Source: an uncultured Clostridium sp. (GTDB lineage Bacteria; Bacillota; Clostridia; TANB77; CAG-508). From it: a DNA stretch of 5,175 nucleotides. The notes under the pieces were generated by a model. That model had not been told where the DNA came from and searched no databases. It worked only from the letters and a program-made list of their open reading frames with translations. How positions within the stretch are numbered: the first letter of the stretch is position 1; each line of letters starts with the position of its first letter. The stretch is from assembly GCA_946545035.1 (NCBI GenBank), contig CAMNND010000083.1, positions 1 through 5,175 of the forward strand, given 5' to 3'. Both the position numbers and the translations under genes were made by a program. Shown in pieces: positions 1-5,175 of this stretch.

Positions 1-146
1 TATGCTTAAAACATATAGAGCAAATTTCTGAGACTGCTTTCTCAGCACTATGTCTTGGAATGGTTAGTACACCAAAACGTACTGAAAGGTTCAACAAAAT
101 GCAGACGCTGAAGCATATCTTCAGCCGCAAAGTACAAACGCGTTAG
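1..146 (+). CDS. C-terminal fragment of an unidentified protein (runs off the left edge)
   Basis: An open frame enters from the left edge (first whole codon at base 3) and reads 47 codons to a TAG at 144-146. The visible C-terminus is basic and ends with KHIFSRKVQTR; I see no recognisable domain. The case for coding is the open frame, a G+C content matching the next gene, and the classical arrangement in which a strong ribosome-binding site for the next gene follows its stop by 16 bases. It may be cotranscribed with the membrane protein at 176-583. A 6-bp inverted repeat (CTGAGA 28-33, TCTCAG 40-45) lies inside it, without a T-run, so it is not a terminator. The function is unknown. An alternative is non-coding DNA with a chance open frame, since 47 codons is short. 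Confidence 0.5.
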   Translation, partial: CLKHIEQISETAFSALCLGMVSTPKRTERFNKMQTLKHIFSRKVQTR

Positions 147-175
147 TATGTGCATGACTCCCAAAGGAGGACTTT

Positions 176-583
176 ATGAAACTGCAGAACCTCAAAGAAA
201 AGCTCTCAAAACTCGATCTAAATCAAGCCTTTAAGATATCGTTTTTTTCCATGATTGCACTCGTGATTTTAAATGCCATTTGTTTGGTAAAAAACATCAC
301 AAATCACAACTTCGGAATGTGTATACTTAATGCCATTATTATACTTGGCGTTGGATATCACTCCTTACTTGTGTTAGTGGCAATACGGAAGAAATCGTAT
401 CAGAAAAACGTACTATATCTTATCGGAATTGATTTATGCTCAATAGCGGCATATATTCTGTGCCCGCTGTATGTCATTATCGCATTTCTAAGCGACCAAT
501 CCAATTTTATTCTACCAATTGGATTAATTGCGGTACTGCTACATTTTTTCATTTTGCCAACAATTCGAAGCTGGCTTGAATAA
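176..583 (+). CDS. Small four-helix integral membrane protein, function unknown
   Basis: This is a 135-residue hydrophobic protein with a short charged N-terminus (residues 1-17, rich in Lys, Leu and Asn) and four likely membrane segments at about residues 19-38, 46-70, 79-105 and 111-130. Positive charges (RKK at 71-73, K77) lie between helices 2 and 3, which suggests that loop and the N-terminus face the cytoplasm. I recognise no family signature and no catalytic motif. The start is secure: AAAGGAGG at 163-170 sits 5 bases before the ATG. It follows the partial upstream gene by 29 bases and is followed by its own strong terminator, so it is the last gene of a + strand unit. Its base composition (about 37% G+C) and its use of CGT, CGC and CGG arginine-type codons differ from the AT-rich genes to the right. 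That fits an origin in a mobile or acquired segment. Confidence 0.8.
   Translation: MKLQNLKEKLSKLDLNQAFKISFFSMIALVILNAICLVKNITNHNFGMCILNAIIILGVGYHSLLVLVAIRKKSYQKNVLYLIGIDLCSIAAYILCPLYVIIAFLSDQSNFILPIGLIAVLLHFFILPTIRSWLE
498..525. repeat. 9-bp perfect inverted repeat inside the membrane-protein gene
   Basis: AATCCAATT (498-506) and AATTGGATT (517-525) are exact reverse complements around a 10-base loop, within the codons for the start of the fourth membrane helix. There is no T-run after either arm, so it is not an intrinsic terminator. It may simply follow from the Asn-Phe/Pro-Ile-Gly-Leu-Ile coding sequence, or be an mRNA hairpin. Confidence 0.4.
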
Positions 584-594
584 TTTGAGAGCAA

Positions 595-628
595 GAAACC
601 TCGGCAACTTTTTAGTTGCTGAGGTTTT
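595..628 (+). terminator. Strong intrinsic terminator at the convergent junction
   Basis: AACCTCGGCAAC (597-608) pairs with GTTGCTGAGGTT (615-626) as a 12-bp stem with one G-U wobble, around a 6-base loop (TTTTTA). A TTTTCCTTT run follows the stem on the + strand. It ends the membrane-protein unit, whose stop is at 581-583. The Nudix gene on the other strand stops at 637-639, only 8 bases away. On the - strand the stem is followed by TTTCTTGCTCT, a poorer U-run, so it may also stop the four-gene operon, but less efficiently. Confidence 0.88.
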
Positions 629-636
629 CCTTTATA

Positions 637-1125
637 TTAGAATTCTTTATTAACAATATGTTTTGGGAAATTACCTTCTTTAAGTACACTTTTCATAATA
701 GCAGGTCTTATCTGATAATCATCTAACTTATCAATATCTATCCACTCATATTGAATATGCTTTCCTTTTTTTAATTCCTCTTCTTCAATATTTTGTATCG
801 TATCAATAATTTTCTTATCATCATCTTCTTTAAATTCTGCTCTATGTACAAACATAATCTCATGAAAAATTTTACCATTATGCTTGAAGAAATTCTCTAC
901 TGTACATACATATCCTGTAAGCTCAATCTCTTTTCCAAGCTCTTCAAAGATTTCTCTTTTTATTGTATCATCAGAGCTTTCTGTTATTTGAACGCGTCCA
1001 CCAATTAATGCATAATGTGGCTCTGCCACATTATGATGGAATAGAATCTTTCCATTATGATTAATAATTGCTGCTGCCCTGCAATTTAATATTCCCTCAT
1101 CTAAATCAATAGTTAAATCTTGCAT
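637..1125 (-). CDS. Nudix hydrolase
   Basis: This 162-residue protein has a Nudix box at residues 43-65: G43, E49, R57-E58, E61-E62 and G64 are all in register with the family pattern GX5EX7REUXEEXGU. Only the last position is off, with Lys65 in place of a hydrophobic residue. The glutamates would bind the Mg ions used to cleave a nucleoside diphosphate linked to another group. The preceding strands (AAAIINHNGKILF and HYALIGG) and the late segment YEWIDIDKLDDYQIRP are typical of the bacterial MutT-like subgroup. The substrate cannot be read from the sequence. AGGAGG (complement of 1131-1136) sits 5 bases before the ATG. The gap to the HD gene upstream is only 16 bases, so the two are almost certainly cotranscribed. 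This is the last gene of the operon and faces the terminator at 595-628. Confidence 0.93.
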   Translation of the reverse strand: MQDLTIDLDEGILNCRAAAIINHNGKILFHHNVAEPHYALIGGRVQITESSDDTIKREIFEELGKEIELTGYVCTVENFFKHNGKIFHEIMFVHRAEFKEDDDKKIIDTIQNIEEEELKKGKHIQYEWIDIDKLDDYQIRPAIMKSVLKEGNFPKHIVNKEF

Positions 1126-1141
1126 ATATTCCTCCTACATT

Positions 1142-1828
1142 CTATTTAATATTACTTAAAATTTCATTCCACTCTTCTCCATTTAAAAATACTTCATATT
1201 TTAAATTAAGTTTATTTGCAAACGATTTTATTGCATTCCCAACTTTTTTCATAAAATAAAAATCTTCAAGCTCTTTTTTATCTAATTTGTCATTAGACTT
1301 AAATTTAATCTTTAAAGCTCCATCCTTAATCTCAGTATTTATATTCTCAATATTACCATACTGCCTATTTCCTGGAATTTCAAGTCCTCTTTTAGTTGGT
1401 CTAGTATATTTAATATCTAATTTATCTGCAAGAATAAGTGCAAGCTGTATTATATTATCAGAATCAAATCCATCGCTATGATTTTTTATAGCCTCAAGAA
1501 CTTGCTCTTTATGCTCTATATTTATATTATTCTCATTAAAATAATTCTTAGCATATATATAGCTTCTCTCGGCATGATTTTCTTTACCTTGTACAGCTCC
1601 CACATCGTGCATAATCGCAGCAATTTTAGCCTCTTCTATAAACTCGTTATCGTAATTCAACATTCTTAAAATTTCTTCGACTATATCTTTAACATTTGAT
1701 ACATGATTAAAATTATGATGTCCCCATGCATCAACATTTGCATTTTCTCTTTCATCTATACTTTTGTATATTTCTCTAATTCTTCCATCGTTATATATAA
1801 AATTGTATACCTCTTTAGCTGATTTCAT
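1142..1828 (-). CDS. HD-domain metal-dependent phosphohydrolase
   Basis: This 228-residue protein carries the metal ligands of the HD superfamily in order: H42 (FNHV), H74-D75 (IMHDVG), H85 (NHAERS), H117 (IKNHSD) and D135 (LADKLD). The H...HD...H...H...D layout suggests a one- or two-metal phosphohydrolase. It would act on a nucleotide or another phosphate ester; the substrate is not evident. Residues 150-228 form a C-terminal alpha/beta part with no motif I know. The start follows a fair ribosome-binding site (AGGAAAGG, complement of 1841-1848) at the long spacing of 12 bases, so expression may be lower than for the Nudix gene. It lies 75 bases after the kinase-like gene and 16 bases before the Nudix gene. 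I saw no convincing promoter in the 75-base gap, which favours transcription from further upstream. Confidence 0.9.
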   Translation of the reverse strand: MKSAKEVYNFIYNDGRIREIYKSIDERENANVDAWGHHNFNHVSNVKDIVEEILRMLNYDNEFIEEAKIAAIMHDVGAVQGKENHAERSYIYAKNYFNENNINIEHKEQVLEAIKNHSDGFDSDNIIQLALILADKLDIKYTRPTKRGLEIPGNRQYGNIENINTEIKDGALKIKFKSNDKLDKKELEDFYFMKKVGNAIKSFANKLNLKYEVFLNGEEWNEILSNIK

Positions 1829-1903
1829 TATACTTTCATCCCTTTCCTAAATATATAATTCTTTCGGATTTATTGGGTGTTTAGATGTTATTCACTATTT
1901 AAA

Positions 1904-2431
1904 TTATAATTCCATCTTTTTATTAAATTCCTCTTGGAACCATTTATTTAGTTGGTTTCTATTTTTAAATATAATTACTTTTTCTTTATCAATATTATTT
2001 AATTTTTCTATAACCTTAGGTCTTTTTTCTTTACTAAATTTTAAAATCATTTTAATAAAATTCACATCCATCTTTTCTTTACAACCTGGAATTTCCGGTT
2101 TTTCTTTGCCATGATTTTTAATAAATCTTCCCACGGCACCTTTTAGTCTAGCTGCCGTAGAATAGTCAAGAAATATTACTAAATCAGATTTTTTTAACCT
2201 CTCATCCATGGTTGATGGATATGTACCATCAATTATCCATTCTGGCATTTCAACCTTTTCATGAATCATTTTATCTCTATCATTTTTATCTCTAACTTTC
2301 CAGTTATCCAAGTGATGCATACCATCTATATGAAAAGCTGGAATATTAAGTACTTTACTTAAGTTATTCGATAATGTTGTTTTTCCTGTGCCACTGCCAC
2401 CAATAATACTAATTCTTTTTATATCTTTCAT
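1904..2431 (-). CDS. P-loop kinase of the FlaR / adenylate-kinase-like family
   Basis: This 175-residue protein has a Walker A loop at residues 11-18 (GGSGTGKT). A nucleotide-acceptor region follows (HIDGMHHLDNW, 34-44), then WIIDGTYPSTMDERL (65-79) and a strand with the family-typical IFLD (86-89). A lid-like segment has R95, R102 and the run HGKEKPEIPGC (107-117), and R137-P138 comes after it. This order is that of the proteins annotated as DNA topology modulation protein FlaR or adenylate-kinase-like, which resemble small-molecule or nucleotide kinases. A direct role in DNA topology is unproven for the family. The length is normal. The start is supported by GGGAGAG (complement of 2436-2442), 4 bases before the ATG. 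It follows the HelD-like gene by 49 bases and precedes the HD gene by 75. The phosphate acceptor cannot be named from the sequence. Confidence 0.87.
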   Translation of the reverse strand: MKDIKRISIIGGSGTGKTTLSNNLSKVLNIPAFHIDGMHHLDNWKVRDKNDRDKMIHEKVEMPEWIIDGTYPSTMDERLKKSDLVIFLDYSTAARLKGAVGRFIKNHGKEKPEIPGCKEKMDVNFIKMILKFSKEKRPKVIEKLNNIDKEKVIIFKNRNQLNKWFQEEFNKKMEL

Positions 2432-2458
2432 AAAGCTCTCCCATATTCTAAGTACAAG

Positions 2459-2478
2459 GAGGAAATTAATTATTCCTC
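2459..2478 (-). other. Weak hairpin in the HelD-kinase gap
   Basis: GAGGAA (2459-2464) and TTCCTC (2473-2478) can pair as a 6-bp stem with an 8-base AT loop, just after the HelD-like stop codon. No U-run follows on the - strand, so it should not end transcription. It may protect or process the mRNA, or mean nothing. Confidence 0.3.
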
Positions 2479-2480
2479 TA

Positions 2481-4664
2481 CTACTTCATTAAATTTGTCA
2501 TCTCATCTTCATAAAATATATCTAGCTTACTCATTGCTCTTGTGATTGTTACATACAAAAGCTTAATATCTAATGAGCTACCAGTATACTTTTTATTATT
2601 TGCATTTGAAATGATAACACAGTCAAATTCAAGTCCTTTTGCTAAATATGAAGGAACTATTGAAATTCCAGCATTATATTCAGAGTCTTTTCCTTTTATC
2701 AGCTTAACATCAGCTCTAATTTTCCTTAGCTCTTTTTCAAGAGCTTCACATTCTTTCATGTCTTTTGCGATAATTGCAATTGATTTATATCCATCAGATA
2801 AATGTTTATCTATTCTATTATTTATTCCAGTTATTAATGATGTATCTGATGCTTTTTCCATATATATTGAATTCTTTCTGTCAATAACTGGATCTCCAAG
2901 AACAATAAACTCTTTCTCATAATCTGGCAATTTATTAATTACATTATTTGCAATGTTCATAATTTCTTTTGTTGTTCTATATGTCTTACTTAAAGTAGTA
3001 TATGTAGTATTTACATCTTTAAACTCTGTATCAATGAATCTTTTCCAGTTTTCAATTCCTCTATAATAATGTACTCCCTGTGCTATATCTCCTAAAATTG
3101 TCATTGAATTACTATTTATAATATTCTTTAAAACATCAAATTGAAATTCACCATAATCTTGTGCCTCATCAATTACAACATGCTTTACTTTGCATTTTTC
3201 TTTTATCCCAAATATCTTTATTTGGATGTACATAAGTGGTGCTAAATCCTCAAATGATATTTCATTTTTCGACAAATTACGACTTGTGTTGCTCTTCAAA
3301 TAATCCATTACCGGAGAAGAATTTTGTAAGTAATTATCAATAAAGTCTTTATAATACTTAACGCAATCAAGTTTTGGTATTTTATCTAGATATTCTCTTA
3401 CAACTTTCTTTGGATTTTTTTCCAAAAGTTTTATTATCTTGTCATACTCATCATATAAATCAGCTCTTTCTTTTCCAGCAAGACCAGCTATTCTTCTAGT
3501 TCTCTCAGCTCTTAGCTCTTCTAAAATCTTTTCCGATTTTCTATTAAGCTCAGATACCATATTCTTTTCAATCTCGTTTATTCTATTAGTAAAATTGTAC
3601 ATCTTGTATGTATTCTTAAATAAATAATCTATATCGGTATGCTTCATTATTAGATGATTCATAAAGTAAAAATCTTCTTTTGGTATATAGTTATTCTCTA
3701 TATTTATTAGATACTCATCAATCACTTTTTTGAAATCCAAAGATGATTTATATTTAGCTTCCTTTATCATTATGTCTGTATTACCTTTATTAATCTCATC
3801 GAAATCCTTATTAACGATTATAACAAGCTTTTCATTGCTATCCGATATTTTAAGTTTTTTACCAATTACATCATAAGCAAAATCTTCAAATGTACATTGC
3901 TTTACGTCGTCCACTCCTAAGTCTGGTAAAATATTAGATATATAATTTAAAAAGAATCTTGTTGGTGCAATTATCATAAACTCTTCCGGTTTAAATTGTT
4001 TTTCATAGTTATAAATTAGATAAGCAATTCTATGGAGTGCTATTGTTGTCTTCCCGGAACCAGCAACTCCTTGTACAATTAGTGGTTTATCTAAACCTGC
4101 TCTTATAATTTTATTTTGCTCATCTTGAATTGTTGCAACAATATTTTTTAGCCTATCATCAGCCTTTTCTTCAAGTGCGCTATCTAATAATTCGTCGTTT
4201 CCTGTAACATTTATATCCACGTATTTTAAAAGTTTTTGCTTCTCAATTATATACTGCCTTTTTAATAGAATTTCTCCTTCTATTTGCTCTCCTAAAGCTT
4301 CGTAAGAAGCATCCCCCAGCTTTCCTTCATAATAAAGATTTGCAATTGGAGCTCTCCAATCCACAATAATTGGATATGCAGTCTTACTATCAAGTAATGA
4401 TATCTTTCCAATATAGAAAGCTTCTAATTCTTTAGATTTTTCTTTAAAATCCATTCTTGCAAAATATGGTTTATCTTTAATCTTTTTTATATCATCTAAT
4501 TTTTTAACTTGTGATGCCATAACATTTGCCTCAGCCATATTTTCAAGTTTAAAATTTGTGCTTCGCTCTGCAATATAATTTTCAATCTCTTGCTCTTGAA
4601 CGTCCATCTTCTTTAGTATTTCTTGTAGTTTCTGTCGCTCTTTTTCTAGAATTTCTTCGTCCAT
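2481..4664 (-). CDS. helD: HelD-like UvrD-family ATPase (RNA polymerase recycling factor)
   Basis: This 727-residue superfamily 1 ATPase is close in length to Bacillus HelD (about 774, from memory). An N-terminal Lys/Glu-rich coiled coil (about 1-62) matches the arm that HelD inserts into the RNA polymerase secondary channel. It is followed by YFARMDF (67-73), the hallmark VDWRAPIANLYY (101-112) and EGEILLKRQ (129-137). Motor motifs are complete: Q-motif IQDEQ (179-183), Walker A GVAGSGKTT (199-207), Walker B VVIDEAQD (496-503), motif III LGDIAQ (524-529), motif IV KTYRTT (560-565), motif V AKGLEFD (675-681) and motif VI LLYVTITRA (702-710). Residues 260-490 would hold the inserted arms. Known members release RNA polymerase from DNA and aid its recycling, and some protect against rifamycins; that role here is inferred. 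AGGGGG (complement of 4675-4680) lies 10 bases before the ATG, and an in-frame TAA upstream excludes a longer start. It is the first gene of the operon. Confidence 0.93.
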   Translation of the reverse strand: MDEEILEKERQKLQEILKKMDVQEQEIENYIAERSTNFKLENMAEANVMASQVKKLDDIKKIKDKPYFARMDFKEKSKELEAFYIGKISLLDSKTAYPIIVDWRAPIANLYYEGKLGDASYEALGEQIEGEILLKRQYIIEKQKLLKYVDINVTGNDELLDSALEEKADDRLKNIVATIQDEQNKIIRAGLDKPLIVQGVAGSGKTTIALHRIAYLIYNYEKQFKPEEFMIIAPTRFFLNYISNILPDLGVDDVKQCTFEDFAYDVIGKKLKISDSNEKLVIIVNKDFDEINKGNTDIMIKEAKYKSSLDFKKVIDEYLINIENNYIPKEDFYFMNHLIMKHTDIDYLFKNTYKMYNFTNRINEIEKNMVSELNRKSEKILEELRAERTRRIAGLAGKERADLYDEYDKIIKLLEKNPKKVVREYLDKIPKLDCVKYYKDFIDNYLQNSSPVMDYLKSNTSRNLSKNEISFEDLAPLMYIQIKIFGIKEKCKVKHVVIDEAQDYGEFQFDVLKNIINSNSMTILGDIAQGVHYYRGIENWKRFIDTEFKDVNTTYTTLSKTYRTTKEIMNIANNVINKLPDYEKEFIVLGDPVIDRKNSIYMEKASDTSLITGINNRIDKHLSDGYKSIAIIAKDMKECEALEKELRKIRADVKLIKGKDSEYNAGISIVPSYLAKGLEFDCVIISNANNKKYTGSSLDIKLLYVTITRAMSKLDIFYEDEMTNLMK

Positions 4665-4858
4665 TTTAAAATTTCCCCCTAATTATTAATTACAAATTTC
4701 TTTTCAAATTCCTCCTTCCTAAATATAAATTGACCAATCTCCATTAGCCTCGCATCATTTTAGTGCGTTAACTACATCAAATATGCTCTAATTTTCGCTA
4801 CGTTTAAATCTTAGAAATAGTATTTTAATTAGTTCGTTTATTATTTATTTAAAGACGC
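4665..4858 (-). promoter_or_regulatory. HelD 5' region: weak promoter candidate and a spare Shine-Dalgarno
   Basis: This gene-free stretch separates the small-RNA terminator from the HelD-like start. The only promoter-like pair I found on the - strand is TTTAAA (4803-4808) and CATATT (4780-4785) at a 17-base spacing, each four of six to consensus, so it is weak. A perfect AAGGAGG (complement of 4711-4717) lies about 47 bases before the real start. It is followed after only 3 bases by TTG and a five-codon frame ending in TAA (4690-4707), which is too close for normal initiation. A small hairpin is possible at CGCA (4751-4754) and TGCG (4764-4767). HelD may be expressed from the weak promoter or by read-through from the small-RNA promoter. 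Confidence 0.3.
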
Positions 4859-4885
4859 AAAAAAACCAAGTATTTAATACTTGGC
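4859..4885 (-). terminator. Strong intrinsic terminator of the small RNA
   Basis: On the - strand CCAAGTAT (complement of 4877-4884) pairs with ATACTTGG (complement of 4866-4873) as a perfect 8-bp stem around the loop TAA, followed at once by seven T (complement of 4859-4865). The + strand side has no T-run, so it works only leftward. It separates the small RNA from the HelD-like gene, whose start is 194 bases further on. Confidence 0.9.
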
Positions 4886-4981
4886 ATTTATATGATTCTT
4901 GTTTTATAACTATGTCACTTAAGTCAAATGTTCAAATGCAATACTTTTACTGAAAACTCATGATAAACAAATCATATAAAT
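4886..4981 (-). repeat. 12-bp long-range inverted repeat in the 3' domain of the small RNA
   Basis: ATTTATATGATT (4886-4897) and AATCATATAAAT (4970-4981) are exact reverse complements 72 bases apart. In the RNA the helix can continue with small bulges (4963-4969 with 4899-4907) by about 7 more pairs. Its outer end abuts the terminator stem, separated by a single base (4885), so the two could stack. A local hairpin, ATGAT (4960-4964) with ATCAT (4971-4975), uses some of the same bases and would compete. Confidence 0.65.
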
Positions 4982-5051
4982 TACTCAAAAAAGTAGAGTT
5001 TGACTACTGTGTTCGGAATGTTTACAGGTATCCCTCTAAATTCGTAAAGCT

Positions 5052-5080
5052 ATTTTAAAACTTTAAACATCATTTGTCAA
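5052..5080 (-). promoter_or_regulatory. Near-consensus sigma-A promoter of the small RNA
   Basis: TTGACA (complement of 5075-5080) is a perfect -35 box. It is followed after exactly 17 bases by TAAAAT (complement of 5052-5057), five of six for the -10 box. The region upstream of the -35 (5081-5107) is almost pure A and T with runs of A, like an UP element. Such promoters are typical of stable-RNA genes and suggest high expression. The predicted start is around 5044-5046. Confidence 0.85.
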
Positions 5081-5175
5081 TAGAAAAATAATATTTTTTT
5101 ATTTTATGTTAATAAAAATATTAACCTCTGCATATTACGATACTTTTCGCTGTATCTTCATAGTTTGAATTAGTT
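5081..5175. other. Right-edge region: inverted repeat and possible end of an upstream gene
   Basis: GTTAATA (5108-5114) and TATTAAC (5119-5125) form a perfect 7-bp stem with a four-base loop. No T-run follows on either strand, so it is a poor terminator and could instead be an operator or a weak 3' hairpin. On the - strand a frame is open from the right edge to a TAA at 5121-5123 that overlaps this repeat. Its 17 codons (ending AKSIVICRG) could be the tail of a gene, but a second frame is also open until a TAA at about 5137-5139, so neither is secure. A shorter GATAC/GTATC pair lies at about 5139-5155. It does not resemble the 3' end of 23S rRNA. Confidence 0.25.

Larger units (their letters stand above)
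4859..5045 (-). ncRNA. About 187-nt small RNA with a 5S-rRNA-like 5' domain
   Basis: The unit is bounded by a near-consensus promoter and a strong terminator on the same strand. It has no open frame longer than a few codons. The predicted start is near 5045 (an A, 7 bases after the -10). Reading the - strand, UAGAG (5034-5038) pairs with CUCUA (4994-4998) like 5S helix II. AC-CUGU (5024-5029) pairs with ACAG-UA-GU (5003-5010) like helix III, including the two-base bulge. The 13-base loop AAACAUUCCGAAC (5011-5023) has the length and the CCGAAC end of 5S loop C. In 5S rRNA this domain is where uL18 and uL5 bind. Helices IV and V are not seen. The remaining about 110 nt form a different domain with a long-range helix (4886-4897 with 4970-4981). 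Alternatives are a decayed 5S copy or a HelD leader. I do not recognise a named family. Confidence 0.72.

Noticed and set aside
28..45. Hairpin CTGAGA/TCTCAG as a terminator
   Set aside because: It is short, has no T-run, and lies inside an open reading frame.
1142..2431. Toxin-antitoxin pair (kinase plus HD protein)
   Set aside because: The lengths and motifs fit FlaR-like and HD metabolic enzymes; there is no small antitoxin partner or DNA-binding domain.
2459..2478. Intrinsic terminator between HelD and the kinase
   Set aside because: The stem is only 6 bp and no U-run follows on the - strand.
2542..2922. 126-codon open frame on the + strand within the HelD-like gene
   Set aside because: It is a shadow of a gene with complete motifs on the other strand and has no ribosome-binding site. 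The other opposite-strand frames within 400-3627 were rejected on the same grounds.
4886..4981. CRISPR or other repeat array
   Set aside because: There is a single inverted repeat and no regular direct repeats or spacers anywhere in the window.
4981..5175. Tail of an rRNA operon (23S end plus 5S)
   Set aside because: The 5S likeness is limited to the beta domain, the unit has its own promoter right before it, and the upstream bases do not resemble a 23S 3' end.
5121..5175. Partial gene on the - strand at the right edge
   Set aside because: Only 17 codons are visible, and a second frame is also open for about as long, so coding cannot be claimed.

Overview
The window is AT-rich, low-GC Gram-positive DNA, most likely from a Clostridia-like Firmicute. 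The grounds are AGA-dominated arginine codons, strong AGGAGG ribosome-binding sites, short intergenic gaps, and a HelD-type helicase with close Bacillus and Clostridium relatives. Species cannot be assigned from the sequence.

Layout. (1) Bases 1-636 are a distinct block on the + strand: the 3' end of an unidentified gene, a small four-helix membrane protein (176-583), and a strong intrinsic terminator (about 595-628). By hand count bases 1-600 are about 37% G+C. The 60-base lines I sampled in the rest of the window run at about 20-27%. The block may therefore be the end of an acquired element. (2) Bases 637-4664 hold four tightly spaced genes on the - strand, transcribed right to left: a HelD-like RNA polymerase-recycling ATPase, a FlaR/adenylate-kinase-like P-loop kinase, an HD-domain phosphohydrolase, and a Nudix hydrolase. 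Gaps are 49, 75 and 16 bases, so they probably form one operon. Three of the four are predicted to act on nucleotides or phosphate esters; the first handles stalled transcription complexes. (3) Bases 4665-5175 contain no convincing protein gene. They do hold a complete small-RNA transcription unit on the - strand: a near-consensus sigma-A promoter (TTGACA, 17-base spacer, TAAAAT; 5052-5080), a transcript of about 187 nt, and a strong terminator with seven U (4859-4885).

Most notable observation. The 5' part of that small RNA reproduces the beta domain of 5S rRNA (helix II, loop B, helix III with its two-base bulge, and a 13-base loop C ending CCGAAC). The rest of 5S rRNA is absent. It is replaced by an unrelated 3' domain with a 12-bp perfect long-range helix stacked directly against the terminator. 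No 23S rRNA lies upstream and the unit has its own promoter, so it does not look like the relic of an rRNA operon. It could be a 5S mimic that binds 5S-binding ribosomal proteins, or a leader that controls the HelD operon downstream. Both ideas are inference; I do not recognise it as a named RNA family.
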